A DNA stretch of 28,466 bases from Amoebophilaceae bacterium (GCA_025455725.1 JALOLY010000004.1:1-28466), one strand, 5' to 3'; shown: positions 8,246 to 17,435, numbered from the stretch's first letter. Program-made: numbers and translations. Notes: generated from the letters alone by a model not told the origin.

Positions 8246-10330
8246 TTAGATGAAATTTTTACCACCTTCCAGCATGCTCACTTCGGGGAGGAGGGTGTTT
8301 CCTTCCCGTTCCTTCTTAGCAGTCCTTGTCTTTTCCAGGAATATCAACTCATCTCTCAGTCTCGCTGCCTCAATAAAATCCAATGCTCGGGCTGCTGCTT
8401 CCATCTTCTTCTGGGTTACGTGGATGTGTTGCTCCAGTTGGTCTTGGCTCATGTAAGCTACCACAGGGTCGGCTGCTATATTTAAAGTCTCTGCCGATAC
8501 GTGGTACTTTTGTAGTTTTTTATGACCCATCATGTTAGGTTGCTCTAGGATAGCTGCCTTGGATCTGTGTACTGATTGAGGTATAATCTTATGTGCCTCA
8601 TTGTGAGCCATCTGTCGGCTTCTACGCCGATTGGTTTCTTGGATAGCTGTTTCCATGGATTGCGTTACGGTATCGGCATACATAATAACCTGTCCACGTA
8701 CATTCCTGGCTGCACGTCCTATAGTTTGTATCAATGATCGAACATTGCGCAGAAAGCCTTCTTTGTCTGCGTCTAGGATAGCTACGAGCGATACCTCGGG
8801 TAAGTCTAACCCCTCTCGGAGCAAGTTGACACCTACCAAGACATCAAATACACCCAATTGCAATTCTCGTAATATTTCTACACGGTCTAGGGTTTTCACA
8901 TCCGAATGAATGTAACGGCATTTGATGCCGGTGCGTTCTAAATATTTGGTTAGCTCTTCTGCCATCCTTTTAGTCAGGGTGGTAACAAGCACACGTTCTT
9001 GCCGTTGAATACGTTGATGAATTTCTTCCAGTAGATCATCAATTTGATGGATGCTGGGTCTAACGTCGATTTTAGGATCTAATAAGCCTGTCGGTCGAAT
9101 GATTTGCTCGACTACTAAGCCCTCAGACTGCTGGAGCTCATAGTCTGCAGGCGTGGCGCTTACAAAAATCACCTGATTGATGAGTGATTCGAACTCATCA
9201 AAACTGAGCGGGCGATTGTCAATGGCTGCAGGAAGCCGAAAAGCATGGTCTACCAGGTTCACCTTGCGAGCTCGGTCACCGCCCCACATAGCCCGAATCT
9301 GAGGTATAGTCACATGACTTTCATCAATCACCATGAGATAATCCTTAGGAAAATAGTCCAAAAGACAAAAGGGCCGAGATCCTGGTGGACGTCGGTCAAA
9401 GTAACGTGAATAATTTTCTACGCCTGAACAATAGCCCAGTTCTCGCAGCATCTCGAGGTCTAGTTCTGTCCGCTCTTTGATTCGTCTGGCTTCTTCAAAC
9501 CGTTGTTGGGCCTCAAAAAATTGAATTTGAGCTACCAAGTCTACTTGTATTTCTTGTATAGCTTGTTCAAGAACATCCTTACTGGTAACAAAAAGGTTGG
9601 CTGGAAATATAACTACATGTTGTTCCTCAGAGAGTTTAGCACCTGTGACGGGGTCAATACTGTGGATTGCTTCTATTTCATCACCCCAAAAGAAAAAACG
9701 ATAAGCATAGTCTGCGTAAGCCAAGAAAATATCTACGGTATCCCCTGTAACTCTAAAGTTACCCCTTTCAAAAGCCTTGTCAGTTCTACTATAGAGCATG
9801 TCTACAAATGAAAATAGCAGCTGGTTGCGTGTTATTTGTGCCCCTACTTGAATATGGGTGACATTCTTGCCAAACTCTTCTGGGTTGCCAATACCATAGA
9901 TACACGACACAGAGGCTACGATAATGACGTCTCTTCGACCCGTCAGTAGCGAAGCAGTGGCCCGTAAGCGTAGTTTTTCTAATTCTTGGTTGATGGATAA
10001 GTCTTTTTCTATATACACATTAGTGGTCGGCATATAGGCTTCCGGTTGGTAGTAATCGTAGTAAGACACAAAATACTCTACCGCATTTTCTGGAAAGAAC
10101 TGCTTGAGCTCCCCATACAGCTGGGCAGCCAGCGTCTTGTTGTGGCTGATGACTAGGGTAGGGCGGTTAAGTGTTTGGATAACATTAGCTATAGTAAAAG
10201 TCTTACCCGATCCCGTTACACCCAATAAAGTTTGGGCTGAATCGCCGCGTTGAACCCCTTCAGAAAGTTGATGAATGGCTTTGGGCTGGTCGCCCGCAGC
10301 CTGGTAAGGAGCAACAAGTTTAAAGTGCAT
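8246..10330 (-). CDS. uvrB: UvrABC system protein B (excinuclease subunit)
   Basis: UvrB is the damage-verifying subunit of nucleotide excision repair; it receives lesions from UvrA and recruits UvrC. The 694-residue product has Walker A 'GVTGSGKT' (Lys43), the beta-hairpin region with its aromatic cluster 'YFVSYYDYYQPEAY' (residues 86-99), the DESH box in 'MVIDESHVTIPQ', and the helicase motif 'QTIGRAARN'. A C-terminal UVR motif (about residues 632-670, 'LEQHIHVTQKKMEAAARALD') is the UvrC/UvrA contact. It starts 4 bp after the end of the upstream ABC exporter gene, so the two are probably co-transcribed. uvrA and uvrC are not in the window. It appears intact. Confidence 0.97.
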   Translation of the reverse strand: MHFKLVAPYQAAGDQPKAIHQLSEGVQRGDSAQTLLGVTGSGKTFTIANVIQTLNRPTLVISHNKTLAAQLYGELKQFFPENAVEYFVSYYDYYQPEAYMPTTNVYIEKDLSINQELEKLRLRATASLLTGRRDVIIVASVSCIYGIGNPEEFGKNVTHIQVGAQITRNQLLFSFVDMLYSRTDKAFERGNFRVTGDTVDIFLAYADYAYRFFFWGDEIEAIHSIDPVTGAKLSEEQHVVIFPANLFVTSKDVLEQAIQEIQVDLVAQIQFFEAQQRFEEARRIKERTELDLEMLRELGYCSGVENYSRYFDRRPPGSRPFCLLDYFPKDYLMVIDESHVTIPQIRAMWGGDRARKVNLVDHAFRLPAAIDNRPLSFDEFESLINQVIFVSATPADYELQQSEGLVVEQIIRPTGLLDPKIDVRPSIHQIDDLLEEIHQRIQRQERVLVTTLTKRMAEELTKYLERTGIKCRYIHSDVKTLDRVEILRELQLGVFDVLVGVNLLREGLDLPEVSLVAILDADKEGFLRNVRSLIQTIGRAARNVRGQVIMYADTVTQSMETAIQETNRRRSRQMAHNEAHKIIPQSVHRSKAAILEQPNMMGHKKLQKYHVSAETLNIAADPVVAYMSQDQLEQHIHVTQKKMEAAARALDFIEAARLRDELIFLEKTRTAKKEREGNTLLPEVSMLEGGKNFI

Positions 10331-10334
10331 AAGT

Positions 10335-11966
10335 TTACCTTGAAAGTGATTGAGAGTGTAATAACTTGAGTTGGCCCTCTTCTAGACGATAGATGTACTC
10401 AAAATACCGTGCAAGTGAGTGACAATGAGTTACTAAAATGACAGTAGGTACGGTTGCTAGTACGTGTTGCAACGACACTTGGGCGCCGATTTCATCCAAG
10501 GCACTCAACGTCTCATCCAGAATTAAAACGGCTGGTTGATAACTCAGGCAGCGGGCCAGCAAAATGCGCTGCTTTTCTCCACTGCTCAGCTGTTGCCCTG
10601 TGGGATAGTGCAGGCGCTCTTTAAGGTAGCCTAAAGGCACCTCTTGCATTTTGTCTAGCGTTAAATTGCTAGCAATAGTACCACTGATTAAGGACGCTTC
10701 TTGGTCCACAAAATGCACGTACCGGCCAATGGTGGCAAGTGATAGTTGCTGAAAAGATTTCCCCCATAACAATATTTCTCCTTTTTGGGGCTGATAAATA
10801 CCAGCGAGTAGGTGACAAAGTGTACTCTTCCCCGTGCCTGATGAGCCTATAATAGCTATCTTATTACCCTGGTAAATGTCTAAAGAAAGTCCCTGTAGAA
10901 TGGTAGTACCTTGCCCTCGATAAGCAAAAGATACGTTACATACTTGAAGGAGAGGAGTAGCAGATGTAGGTTGAGGCAGTTCCAAAGATGTATCAGCGGT
11001 GTGCTCCGGTAGGGCCAGTAGCTCTAGCACTTTTTGTAGGTCTACAACACTACTGAGTAATCTTCGGAGCTGACTTGTGATGTTGGCCACCTGTTTGTGA
11101 ATAGACGAGGTGTATCGTTCGATTATTATAAAGTCTTCCCAAGAAAGTGCCCCCGCTCGTAGCAAAAACACGAGGTGTACAATAAGTCCACCCCTGACAA
11201 TGGAAAACCAAGTGACTTGCGCGAGTGGTATCTTGTATCGCAGTAGGTTATTGCGCAGCCAGCCTTGTTCTTCTGCATCAAATAATACTGATAGTCGTGT
11301 TCTTTCCTCTGCTAAATGAAATCTGTAGAATTTAGTATTGCGTAAGCTATCGGTCATAGCGGTGTGTACTTGGTCCGTGGTTTCCCAGCATTGGCGGCGT
11401 AACTTTAGGAAGTTGCGCATGCCGAAATACACGTAACCATAGACAAGTACTACTAGTGGTGAGAAATACCACGTACTGTGGTGCACGTGGAGCATGGCTA
11501 TCGAAAATACGCCAATATTGAATAAGGCTGGGAAGATATTAACGAAGGATATGTCCATAAAGCTTTGAACGCTTTGCGCTACGCGTGTGCTAGCACTGAG
11601 TATTTCCGTGACGCCATATGCCTCCCAGGACTGCAGTGGCACCTGGTGCAGCTTCATGACAACACGCATGCGGATGTTGCGAATGGCTCGGTTGATGACC
11701 GGGAAAAAGACAATAGCGCGTAGATGGCCAAGTGTCCCGTGAGCATACCAACAGAGTAGCAATAAGGCGATGCGTAGGAGTATAGGCGCGGTGCCTAGCT
11801 CTTGGTAGTGCTTGAGCAAATGACCAAATAGCCAAGGTGCGGCTGTTTGTGCCAGTGTGTTAAGTAAAACAATGCCTAGGGTGCTCATGGTTGCTAGGCA
11901 GACGGCTCTGCTCTCCCACAAGAATGGGAATACCAGGAAAAAAGCTTGTCGAAACAATTTATGCAT
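10335..11966 (-). CDS. ATM1/HMT1-type ABC half-exporter (permease plus ATPase)
   Basis: This 543-residue half-transporter probably works as an inner-membrane homodimer. The membrane domain spans about 1-315. The 'LRAIVFFPVINRAIR' segment (about 82-96) and the 'FVNIFPALFNI' segment (about 141-151) resemble the Atm1/ABCB7/HMT1 group, which exports glutathione-linked or sulfur-containing compounds and heavy-metal conjugates. The ATPase domain has Walker A 'GSSGTGKS' (374-381, Lys380), signature 'LSSGEKQR' (460-467), Walker B 'VLILDE' (480-485) and H-loop His514, so it should be active. The NBD is somewhat short around the Q-loop/helical region. It is the first gene of a probable operon with uvrB. 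Assignment to ATM1 rests on remembered motif similarity and the substrate is unknown. Confidence 0.8.
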   Translation of the reverse strand: MHKLFRQAFFLVFPFLWESRAVCLATMSTLGIVLLNTLAQTAAPWLFGHLLKHYQELGTAPILLRIALLLLCWYAHGTLGHLRAIVFFPVINRAIRNIRMRVVMKLHQVPLQSWEAYGVTEILSASTRVAQSVQSFMDISFVNIFPALFNIGVFSIAMLHVHHSTWYFSPLVVLVYGYVYFGMRNFLKLRRQCWETTDQVHTAMTDSLRNTKFYRFHLAEERTRLSVLFDAEEQGWLRNNLLRYKIPLAQVTWFSIVRGGLIVHLVFLLRAGALSWEDFIIIERYTSSIHKQVANITSQLRRLLSSVVDLQKVLELLALPEHTADTSLELPQPTSATPLLQVCNVSFAYRGQGTTILQGLSLDIYQGNKIAIIGSSGTGKSTLCHLLAGIYQPQKGEILLWGKSFQQLSLATIGRYVHFVDQEASLISGTIASNLTLDKMQEVPLGYLKERLHYPTGQQLSSGEKQRILLARCLSYQPAVLILDETLSALDEIGAQVSLQHVLATVPTVILVTHCHSLARYFEYIYRLEEGQLKLLHSQSLSR

Positions 11967-12323
11967 ATGGTGGACCCCTTAGGTTGTCGTGCGTAGTCTA
12001 AAATTAGTGTTTTTGATTGGGGACGGGGGTACTGCTTCTCGTTTACCACACAAAAAATAACTTTCGTGGCTATCCAGTTGGCCTTCTCTTTGTCAGCAAA
12101 GCGTCTCCTATCCCAAGGTGTGCTATGGTCTGAATGAGTCTATTGGTGGAATAATCACTCCAATACGCCTCCGAGTCATAAGACTTCCGGATACTTTTTG
12201 AATCCTTAAAATCCTTTCAACGGTGAGGTGGTTCTTGGGGTGTAACCTGAAAATACCTACGTTGCAGGTACCCCGATTATTTTCTCTCGACTTATATAAA
12301 TAGACAGTTATCCTAACGAGCGA
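11967..12323. other. Gene-poor decayed stretch
   Basis: This is the upstream region of the minus-strand ABC exporter and left flank of the ankyrin remnant. All frames are interrupted. A minus-strand frame ending near 12123 reads protein-like for about 50 residues ('HLTVERILRIQKVSG'), but I cannot assign it to a family. A promoter for the ABC exporter-uvrB pair must lie in the first part, but no clear TAnnTTTG was found. Confidence 0.4.
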
Positions 12324-12964
12324 ATGCCAGCAATTCTTTGTCGAGTGTACTCCGTAACATATGTACCGGACATTTTCACGAGGAATTTCATACGAGATAA
12401 TGGTGCATATGCTCCGCTGCATCATGTAGCGGAGCAAGGAGATCTGGAAGTCGTTAAAGAGTTGATTGATCAAATAAGAATTCCTGTAGACGTACCATGG
12501 GTACGTGGCAAAGACCCCACTGCATTTGGCTGTGTTATGAGAGATACATTAGCTCTGGTGGAGTTTCTGACAACATAGAGGTACACGTGTATGTACTGTG
12601 GTGATAATCTTGCAGTACATACCCTACCCTATGCTGTTGCGAGTCTGCAGCGTGTTGCAGCGCTTGCATATCAGATAGGATAAAAGAACGTCTTGGCACG
12701 AAAAACTTACAAGCGGCTGTCGCCGCCCACGCAAAACATACTAGTTGCATACAATGCCCAATGCTTAGATGGTAAAGAGTTGCTCAGTCAAAACCAATTG
12801 TGAGCATACTCGGGCGTTGCTTAAGGTATGAGGTGCAATACAAGAGCATCCATAGTTCCATCGAAGAAATTCTAGAGTGCGATTTGGGAACAGCCATTCC
12901 TTGTGTCAACTCTAGTAGCGACCGCTATGTGCTATATCCTTTATCCTCTTTAAAACTTATTTAA
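12324..12964 (+). pseudogene. Broken ankyrin-repeat protein gene
   Basis: The frame starting at ATG 12324 encodes a clear ankyrin-repeat segment ('APLHHVAEQGDLEVVKELI'). It is cut by a TAG at 12576-12578. The same frame then continues for another 34 codons with an ankyrin-like stretch ('HTLPYAVASLQRVAALAYQI') up to a TAA at 12681-12683. From there the -1/+2 frame takes over with 'RLGTKNLQAAVAAHAKH', has a TAA at 12773-12775, and continues to a final TAA at 12962-12964. At least two in-frame stops and one frameshift therefore separate ankyrin-like coding pieces, so the gene is almost certainly dead. Ankyrin proteins are frequent candidate host-interaction proteins in intracellular Bacteroidota. 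The original start and full length are unknown. Confidence 0.65.
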
Positions 12965-13331
12965 TCCTTGAATGTTATTAACTCTTGCTAGCTATGTGTA
13001 TTCTCTCTTGTCTTTGGGTGATTATGGTGCTTATAAGACAGTGGTGCAGGTATGAAACATCTACGCCGGTGTAGGCGAGGAAGTGAAGGTACCTAGGAAT
13101 ATACACAAGTTGATCACACTTTGATCCCTGAATATGATGCGCCAGCATAAAATTTTTGGTCCCAGACTTGAGTTGCGCAGTCTAATGTCCTTGTCGTGAG
13201 GGATACATGCAACGAAAAGCAATGAAAATGACTCAACACCACCAATCCCTTCGTTTCTTAGAGGAATGCATGTACGATAGGATTTTCTATCAAATCCGTA
13301 TCTTCGCTTACTAAGTACTTTATTTGATTGA
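12965..13331. other. Gene-free stretch upstream of leucine dehydrogenase
   Basis: No gene recognised. A minus-strand frame is open across 13061-13405 (114 codons) but overlaps the start of the dehydrogenase gene and matches no family I know. A TTTATTTG at 13319-13326 is one base off the Bacteroidota -7 element, but it is too close to the ATG (13332) to be convincing. Confidence 0.4.
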
Positions 13332-14453
13332 ATGAAACTAGAAGCCGTGGAATTTAACAACACTCCCCAAAGCCTACGGAATTTCCAATCTGTTTTTGAT
13401 AGCATGGTCCCAGGAGATCATGAACAGGTTGTTTATTGCTACGACAAAGTCACTGGCCTCAAGGCCATCATTGCCATTCACAACACGGTTCTCGGCCCTG
13501 CCCTGGGGGGCACGCGTATTTGGAACTATGCTCACGACAGGGACGCGCTAATTGACGTGCTGAGACTCTCAAAGGGCATGACTTACAAAGCAGCCTTAGC
13601 AAACCTGAAACTAGGTGGTGGCAAAGCAGTGATTGTAGGCGATGTCCACCAAATCAAAACTGAAGCATTGTTGCGAAGATATGGTCAGTTTGTTGATACG
13701 TTACATGGCAGGTATATCACTGGGCCTGATGTGAATACCAACATGCATGACATGGTAGTCATTGCCCGGGAGACTCAATACGTACAGTCTTTGCCCGGTG
13801 CACAGGGTGGAAATGACGACCCGTCTCCTTTCACGGCATATGGCACCTATTTGGGGATTAAAGCAGCTGTGAAGAAAGTGTATGGTACGGATCACCTGCA
13901 AGGTAAAAAAATTGGTGTGGAGGGCGTAGGTAAAGTAGGTGCGTATCTGGTAGCGCACTTGTGTAAAGAAGAGGCTCAAGTTTATGTCACTGATGTAGTA
14001 CCAGAGCGGTTAAGCGCTATCGCTCGAGCCCACCGGGTGTACATTGTACAGCCTGATACGTTTTATGATGTGCCTATGGATGTGTATGCTCCTTGTGCTT
14101 TGGGTGCCACAATCAATGATGCTACCATTGCTCGGCTTCATTGCAAGATTGTTGCAGGTGCTGCCAACAACCAGTTGGAAGAAGAGCAACGTCACAGTCG
14201 TGTATTATTTGACCAAGGGATTGTGTACGTCCCTGATTTTTTGATTAATGCCGGGGGGCTTATCAACATTCACACCGATCTCTACCACACCTATAGTCGT
14301 GAGCTGGCTTACCAGCATACTGAGGCTATTTACGATACTTGCCTGGGCGTGCTTAACCGGTCAGAAAAAGAAAAAATTCCCCCATTGGTGGTTGCTGAGC
14401 AGCTAGCCGAAGAAAGGATCTGTAGCGTTCAAAGCGCTCTTCGTCGTGCTTAG
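13332..14453 (+). CDS. ldh: Leucine dehydrogenase (Glu/Leu/Phe/Val dehydrogenase family)
   Basis: NAD-dependent amino-acid dehydrogenase that reversibly deaminates leucine and other branched-chain amino acids to the 2-oxo acids. The 373-residue product has the catalytic segment 'GMTYKAALANLKLGGGKAVI' with Lys86 and Lys98, the 'GPDVNT' segment with Asp133, the nucleotide-binding glycine motif 'EGVGKVG' (197-203), 'AANNQL' (277-282) and 'PDFLINAGG' (301-309). The early 'GLKAIIAIHNTVLGPALGGTR' region is typical of leucine rather than glutamate dehydrogenases. It heads a same-strand cluster with nusB, yajC and ybbR, an arrangement familiar from Bacteroidota. It might support interconversion of amino acids imported from a host, which is inference. 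Confidence 0.9.
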   Translation: MKLEAVEFNNTPQSLRNFQSVFDSMVPGDHEQVVYCYDKVTGLKAIIAIHNTVLGPALGGTRIWNYAHDRDALIDVLRLSKGMTYKAALANLKLGGGKAVIVGDVHQIKTEALLRRYGQFVDTLHGRYITGPDVNTNMHDMVVIARETQYVQSLPGAQGGNDDPSPFTAYGTYLGIKAAVKKVYGTDHLQGKKIGVEGVGKVGAYLVAHLCKEEAQVYVTDVVPERLSAIARAHRVYIVQPDTFYDVPMDVYAPCALGATINDATIARLHCKIVAGAANNQLEEEQRHSRVLFDQGIVYVPDFLINAGGLINIHTDLYHTYSRELAYQHTEAIYDTCLGVLNRSEKEKIPPLVVAEQLAEERICSVQSALRRA

Positions 14454-14509
14454 GTATTGCTCGATACATTTAATCTTCATCCGTAACTGTACATCGTTGT
14501 AGCATTGTC

Positions 14510-15682
14510 TTGACAGAGCCCCCGTTACTTAACCGCAGATTTATACGCCTTCAGGCAGTGCAGCGTCTTTATGCGTTCTACGTATGCAAAAAGGCCAACC
14601 ATGCTTGGGCACTGGATCAAATACGTGACTATTTCGTACCTGATGTATTTGCTGATCCACCAATAGCCAAGGATCAGTTAGACCAAGAAGCTCAGCGAGC
14701 CATGGCTATGTTTGTGAATTCTATAAAGTCCCTCTCCCCTTTTTATACTTCCCTTGACCTGCCCAGCAGCCGTGTTGGTAAAGTGGTAGCACACGTGCTT
14801 GCTAGTTATCAACATGAATTGGCTAAAGATGTTCGTAGGCTTGAGGAAGGGTTACAGGAAGCAGTGACAAAGATTAATCAAGCTTGCATACGCATCTGGC
14901 AATTGCTTGTTGAATGGGCGCATATTGCCAACAAACAACTGGAAAGGCCTGAATCGAACCAGCAGTATACTCCGCACGTATCGATGTGGCTATCTCACAG
15001 TTACGTACTGCAGCACTTGCAAAGTGATGTAGAACTAACCAAGTTGGTACGACAAGAATCCGTTGGATGGGGAGAGCACCTGCCTTTGGTAGTGAGCTGG
15101 TATGATCAGCTTGTAAAGAAAGGGATGGCCGTGCAATGCCGGCTTGCGCACCCAATAACCCCGGCCCAGGATCAGCAACTTTTGAGAACGCTTCTTGAGA
15201 ATATTATCCTGGGTGAGGAGACCATTCAATCTTTTTTCAGTGACCTAGATCTGCAATGGTCAACCCACAAGCGCATTGTCAAGAGAGTAGTGCGTCAAGG
15301 CTTGTTGCAATGCGTAAAAGGTTCAACGAAAGGCTGTGGTTCGAGTCTACCTGATCTATCTGCTTGTTGGGAGCAAGAGAGGTATTTTTATACTGATCTG
15401 GTACGCAAAACGCTTCAAAAGGATGAGGAATTAGAGGGCCTCATTGCAGAAAAATCAGAAAATTGGGCACTCGATCGTATCATGTTGTTGGACAAGACCA
15501 TCATCAAGCTTGCCCTATGTGAGATGGTACACTTTCCTCACATTCCCACCAAGGTTTCTATCAATGAGTACATAGATTTATCCAGAACCTACAGTATGCC
15601 TCAAAGTAGTCAATTTGTCAATGGGCTGCTAGATGCTGTCGCGGCCACGCTATCCGCCAAAGGGGCTGGTACAGAAGCTTAA
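14510..15682 (+). CDS. nusB: Transcription antitermination factor NusB (long form)
   Basis: NusB binds boxA RNA with ribosomal protein S10 and promotes antitermination during rRNA transcription. The N-terminus 'LNRRFIRLQAVQRLYAFYV' is the usual Bacteroidota NusB beginning. The C-terminal NusB fold includes 'WALDRIMLLDKTIIKLALCEM' and ends with 'FVNGLLDAV'. The TTG at 14510 is taken as the start because no ATG precedes the conserved N-terminus and an in-frame stop (14471-14473) lies upstream. At 390 residues it is longer than the roughly 300 I expect in Bacteroidota, with the extra length in the middle. It is 11 bp from the following YtxH-like gene, suggesting an operon. Confidence 0.9.
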   Translation: MTEPPLLNRRFIRLQAVQRLYAFYVCKKANHAWALDQIRDYFVPDVFADPPIAKDQLDQEAQRAMAMFVNSIKSLSPFYTSLDLPSSRVGKVVAHVLASYQHELAKDVRRLEEGLQEAVTKINQACIRIWQLLVEWAHIANKQLERPESNQQYTPHVSMWLSHSYVLQHLQSDVELTKLVRQESVGWGEHLPLVVSWYDQLVKKGMAVQCRLAHPITPAQDQQLLRTLLENIILGEETIQSFFSDLDLQWSTHKRIVKRVVRQGLLQCVKGSTKGCGSSLPDLSACWEQERYFYTDLVRKTLQKDEELEGLIAEKSENWALDRIMLLDKTIIKLALCEMVHFPHIPTKVSINEYIDLSRTYSMPQSSQFVNGLLDAVAATLSAKGAGTEA

Positions 15683-15693
15683 AATTTTGTATA

Positions 15694-16002
15694 ATGGACT
15701 CAAAAAGCATGCGTAAAAATTCGATTAGCGTATTAGCGCTTCTTCTAGGTGCGGCTGTGGGGGTTGTGGGTGGAGTTCTTTTTGCACCTGCTAGGGGATC
15801 TAGTGTCAGAAAAGTACTTAGCTACAGGGTCAGGCACTATGTGGAAAAGCTGCAAGAACTACTCAAAACACTATCTCAAACCGAAGTCGTCGTGTCGACT
15901 CAGGCAAAAACTGCTGGACAGGAAGTTATCGACGAAACCATCAGTAAAGCCAAGCTGCTTTTACAGGAAGCGAACGAGTTAGCGGCACAGATAGAGCAAT
16001 AA
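15694..16002 (+). CDS. YtxH-domain-like small membrane-anchored protein
   Basis: This 102-residue protein has one N-terminal hydrophobic segment (about 11-32, 'LALLLGAAVGVVGGVLFAPA') followed by a charged, probably coiled-coil helix. The glycine-rich helix ending in 'FAPARGSSVRK' is characteristic of YtxH (a general-stress protein domain) and related proteins, in which 'GLLFAPKSGKETR' is the common form. Its function is unknown. It sits between nusB and yajC in a probable operon. Confidence 0.7.
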   Translation: MDSKSMRKNSISVLALLLGAAVGVVGGVLFAPARGSSVRKVLSYRVRHYVEKLQELLKTLSQTEVVVSTQAKTAGQEVIDETISKAKLLLQEANELAAQIEQ

Positions 16003-16070
16003 ATAACTAGGCAAGCATCTACTAAAAAACCGTACTTCTTGTTACTTTTTCATTTAAATTACCAAAGGAT

Positions 16071-16391
16071 ATGCTTGATTTTGTACTTTTGGATGCATCC
16101 GTCACTACAGGAAACCCTATACAGCAGTATATCCTGATCGGCGGCATGCTATTGGTCTTTTACTTTTTTATGGTCAGGCCACAACAGAGGCGAAAGAGGG
16201 AGCAATTCACCTTCTTAGAGAATATTAAAAAGGGAGATCATGTGGTCACCATCGGGGGTATTCATGGTAAGGTGTATGATGTGTCGGACGGTACGCTGAC
16301 TTTGGAGATAGATAGCAAGGGCTCTAAAATTACGGTTGCAAGGGGGGCCATCTCTCCGGACTCTACCAAGAAGCACAGGCAAAAGAAGTAG
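16071..16391 (+). CDS. yajC: Preprotein translocase accessory subunit YajC
   Basis: YajC is a small inner-membrane protein associated with SecDF-SecYEG. The 106-residue product has a single membrane helix (about 21-37) directly followed by the hallmark 'MVRPQQRRKRE', then the soluble domain 'NIKKGDHVVTIGGIHGKV'. An AAAGG precedes the ATG by a few bases. It lies 18 bp before the ybbR gene. SecD/SecF are not in the window. Confidence 0.95.
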   Translation: MLDFVLLDASVTTGNPIQQYILIGGMLLVFYFFMVRPQQRRKREQFTFLENIKKGDHVVTIGGIHGKVYDVSDGTLTLEIDSKGSKITVARGAISPDSTKKHRQKK

Positions 16392-16409
16392 ACGTACGCT
16401 TTAAGAGCA

Positions 16410-16808
16410 ATGATCATGGTACGGGTAAGGAAGCCTAAGTGGAGGACTACATTCCTGTGCATTGTCGGTGCTGTGGTGTTTTGGATGCTTAATGCCCTCA
16501 ATAAAGTGTACACGACAAACATTAGCTGTCCTGTGGTCTTTGTTATGGACGAGTCTAAGGTGTCTTTTTCCAAGGTTCCCCCATCAGTTATGCACCTTGA
16601 GGTAAGCGGAAGGGGCTGGAGCTTGTTAAAGTATCTTCTCCACCTTAACGTGCAGTCTGTCGAGTTGCCTGTTACTCAAATCTCCAAGAGAGGGCGTATT
16701 GAGAGTGAGACTCTTCGTCTTGTCTTTGACGCGAGTCTCAAGGACCTCAAGGTGCGTAGAGTACTGATAGATGAAGCGATCCACCTACATATACCTTCTC
16801 AAAAATAA
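16410..16808 (+). CDS. Short YbbR-domain (CdaR-like) protein
   Basis: The 132-residue product has one N-terminal membrane helix (about 12-28) containing 'FWMLNALNK', typical of Bacteroidota YbbR-like proteins, followed by one YbbR-like beta-rich domain ('PSVMHLEVSGRGWSLL'). Homologues in Bacteroidota, as I recall, are over 300 residues with more than one YbbR repeat and are followed by coaE; here the protein stops early and coaE does not follow. It may be a naturally reduced form or a truncated gene. The ATG at 16410 or the in-frame one at 16416 could be the start. Function: in Firmicutes CdaR controls cyclic-di-AMP synthase; a role here is unproven. Confidence 0.75.
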   Translation: MIMVRVRKPKWRTTFLCIVGAVVFWMLNALNKVYTTNISCPVVFVMDESKVSFSKVPPSVMHLEVSGRGWSLLKYLLHLNVQSVELPVTQISKRGRIESETLRLVFDASLKDLKVRRVLIDEAIHLHIPSQK

Positions 16809-17435
16809 CCTGAAGGCTAGTCGAGAGTTCGGTTGTTGTGTACGTGTCGTGTGCTGTACGTACCCAAACTAAACCCCTCTGTATGTTCACCGTACTAGAC
16901 CCGGAGCAGCTCCCTGGTAACATCGTTGGAGGAAAGAAATTCTCATTTTCCATACTCGTGCTATTCCAGGGTCCTTGGGACTTATTAGTAGTCCCTTAAG
17001 AAAGGTCAATATGTGTATTATACTAAGTTGAGGAGTGTTTTCGGGGTTAATTTTCTTAAAAAGGGGTAAGAAAAAACGCAAGAAAATGTTTAATTGAATA
17101 GGAAACCTTGCAAAAAAATCGTGCGCATAGGTAGGGTCACTCACCTAATCAATCACAAACCTATCTGTTTAAAAGCCCACTCTTCAAGCAGCTCAATCCG
17201 CAACACCCCCCTACGTGTTAGGACATTTCATCCCCTGGAAACAGCTAGGAGAGCATTTTTCTCCTCTTTATGGGCGTGTGGGTTGACCGAATCATCCTGT
17301 TAGGAAGATGAGTGCCCTTTTGATGCTCAGATTATTAGGTACGTCATAACTTGTTCACATTCACAAAAATCGCGCGCGATCGCCCCTTGCCAATTGTTTT
17401 TATTAAGATAAGATGCTGGTGTACTTGGGTGTACA
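16809..17435. other. Non-coding stretch between convergent gene clusters
   Basis: This 627-bp stretch lies between the ends of the ybbR cluster (+) and the phosphate permease (-). Frames of 69 and 85 codons exist but are low-complexity or lack family features. A hairpin GGAGA-gcattttt-type stem with TCTCC around 17247-17263 could act as a weak terminator. A 12-bp perfect palindrome ATCGCGCGCGAT lies at 17369-17380. No RNA gene was recognised. This is where coaE would be expected in related genomes, but no P-loop start ('GGIGSGKS') was seen. Confidence 0.45.

Noticed and set aside
13061..13405. 114-codon minus-strand ORF upstream of leucine dehydrogenase
   Set aside because: Overlaps the conserved dehydrogenase start, resembles no family and probably is an accidental open frame.
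15300..15355. tRNA T-arm-like GGTTCGAGTC inside nusB
   Set aside because: Lies within the intact nusB frame; no acceptor stem or anticodon arm can be formed at the right distance.
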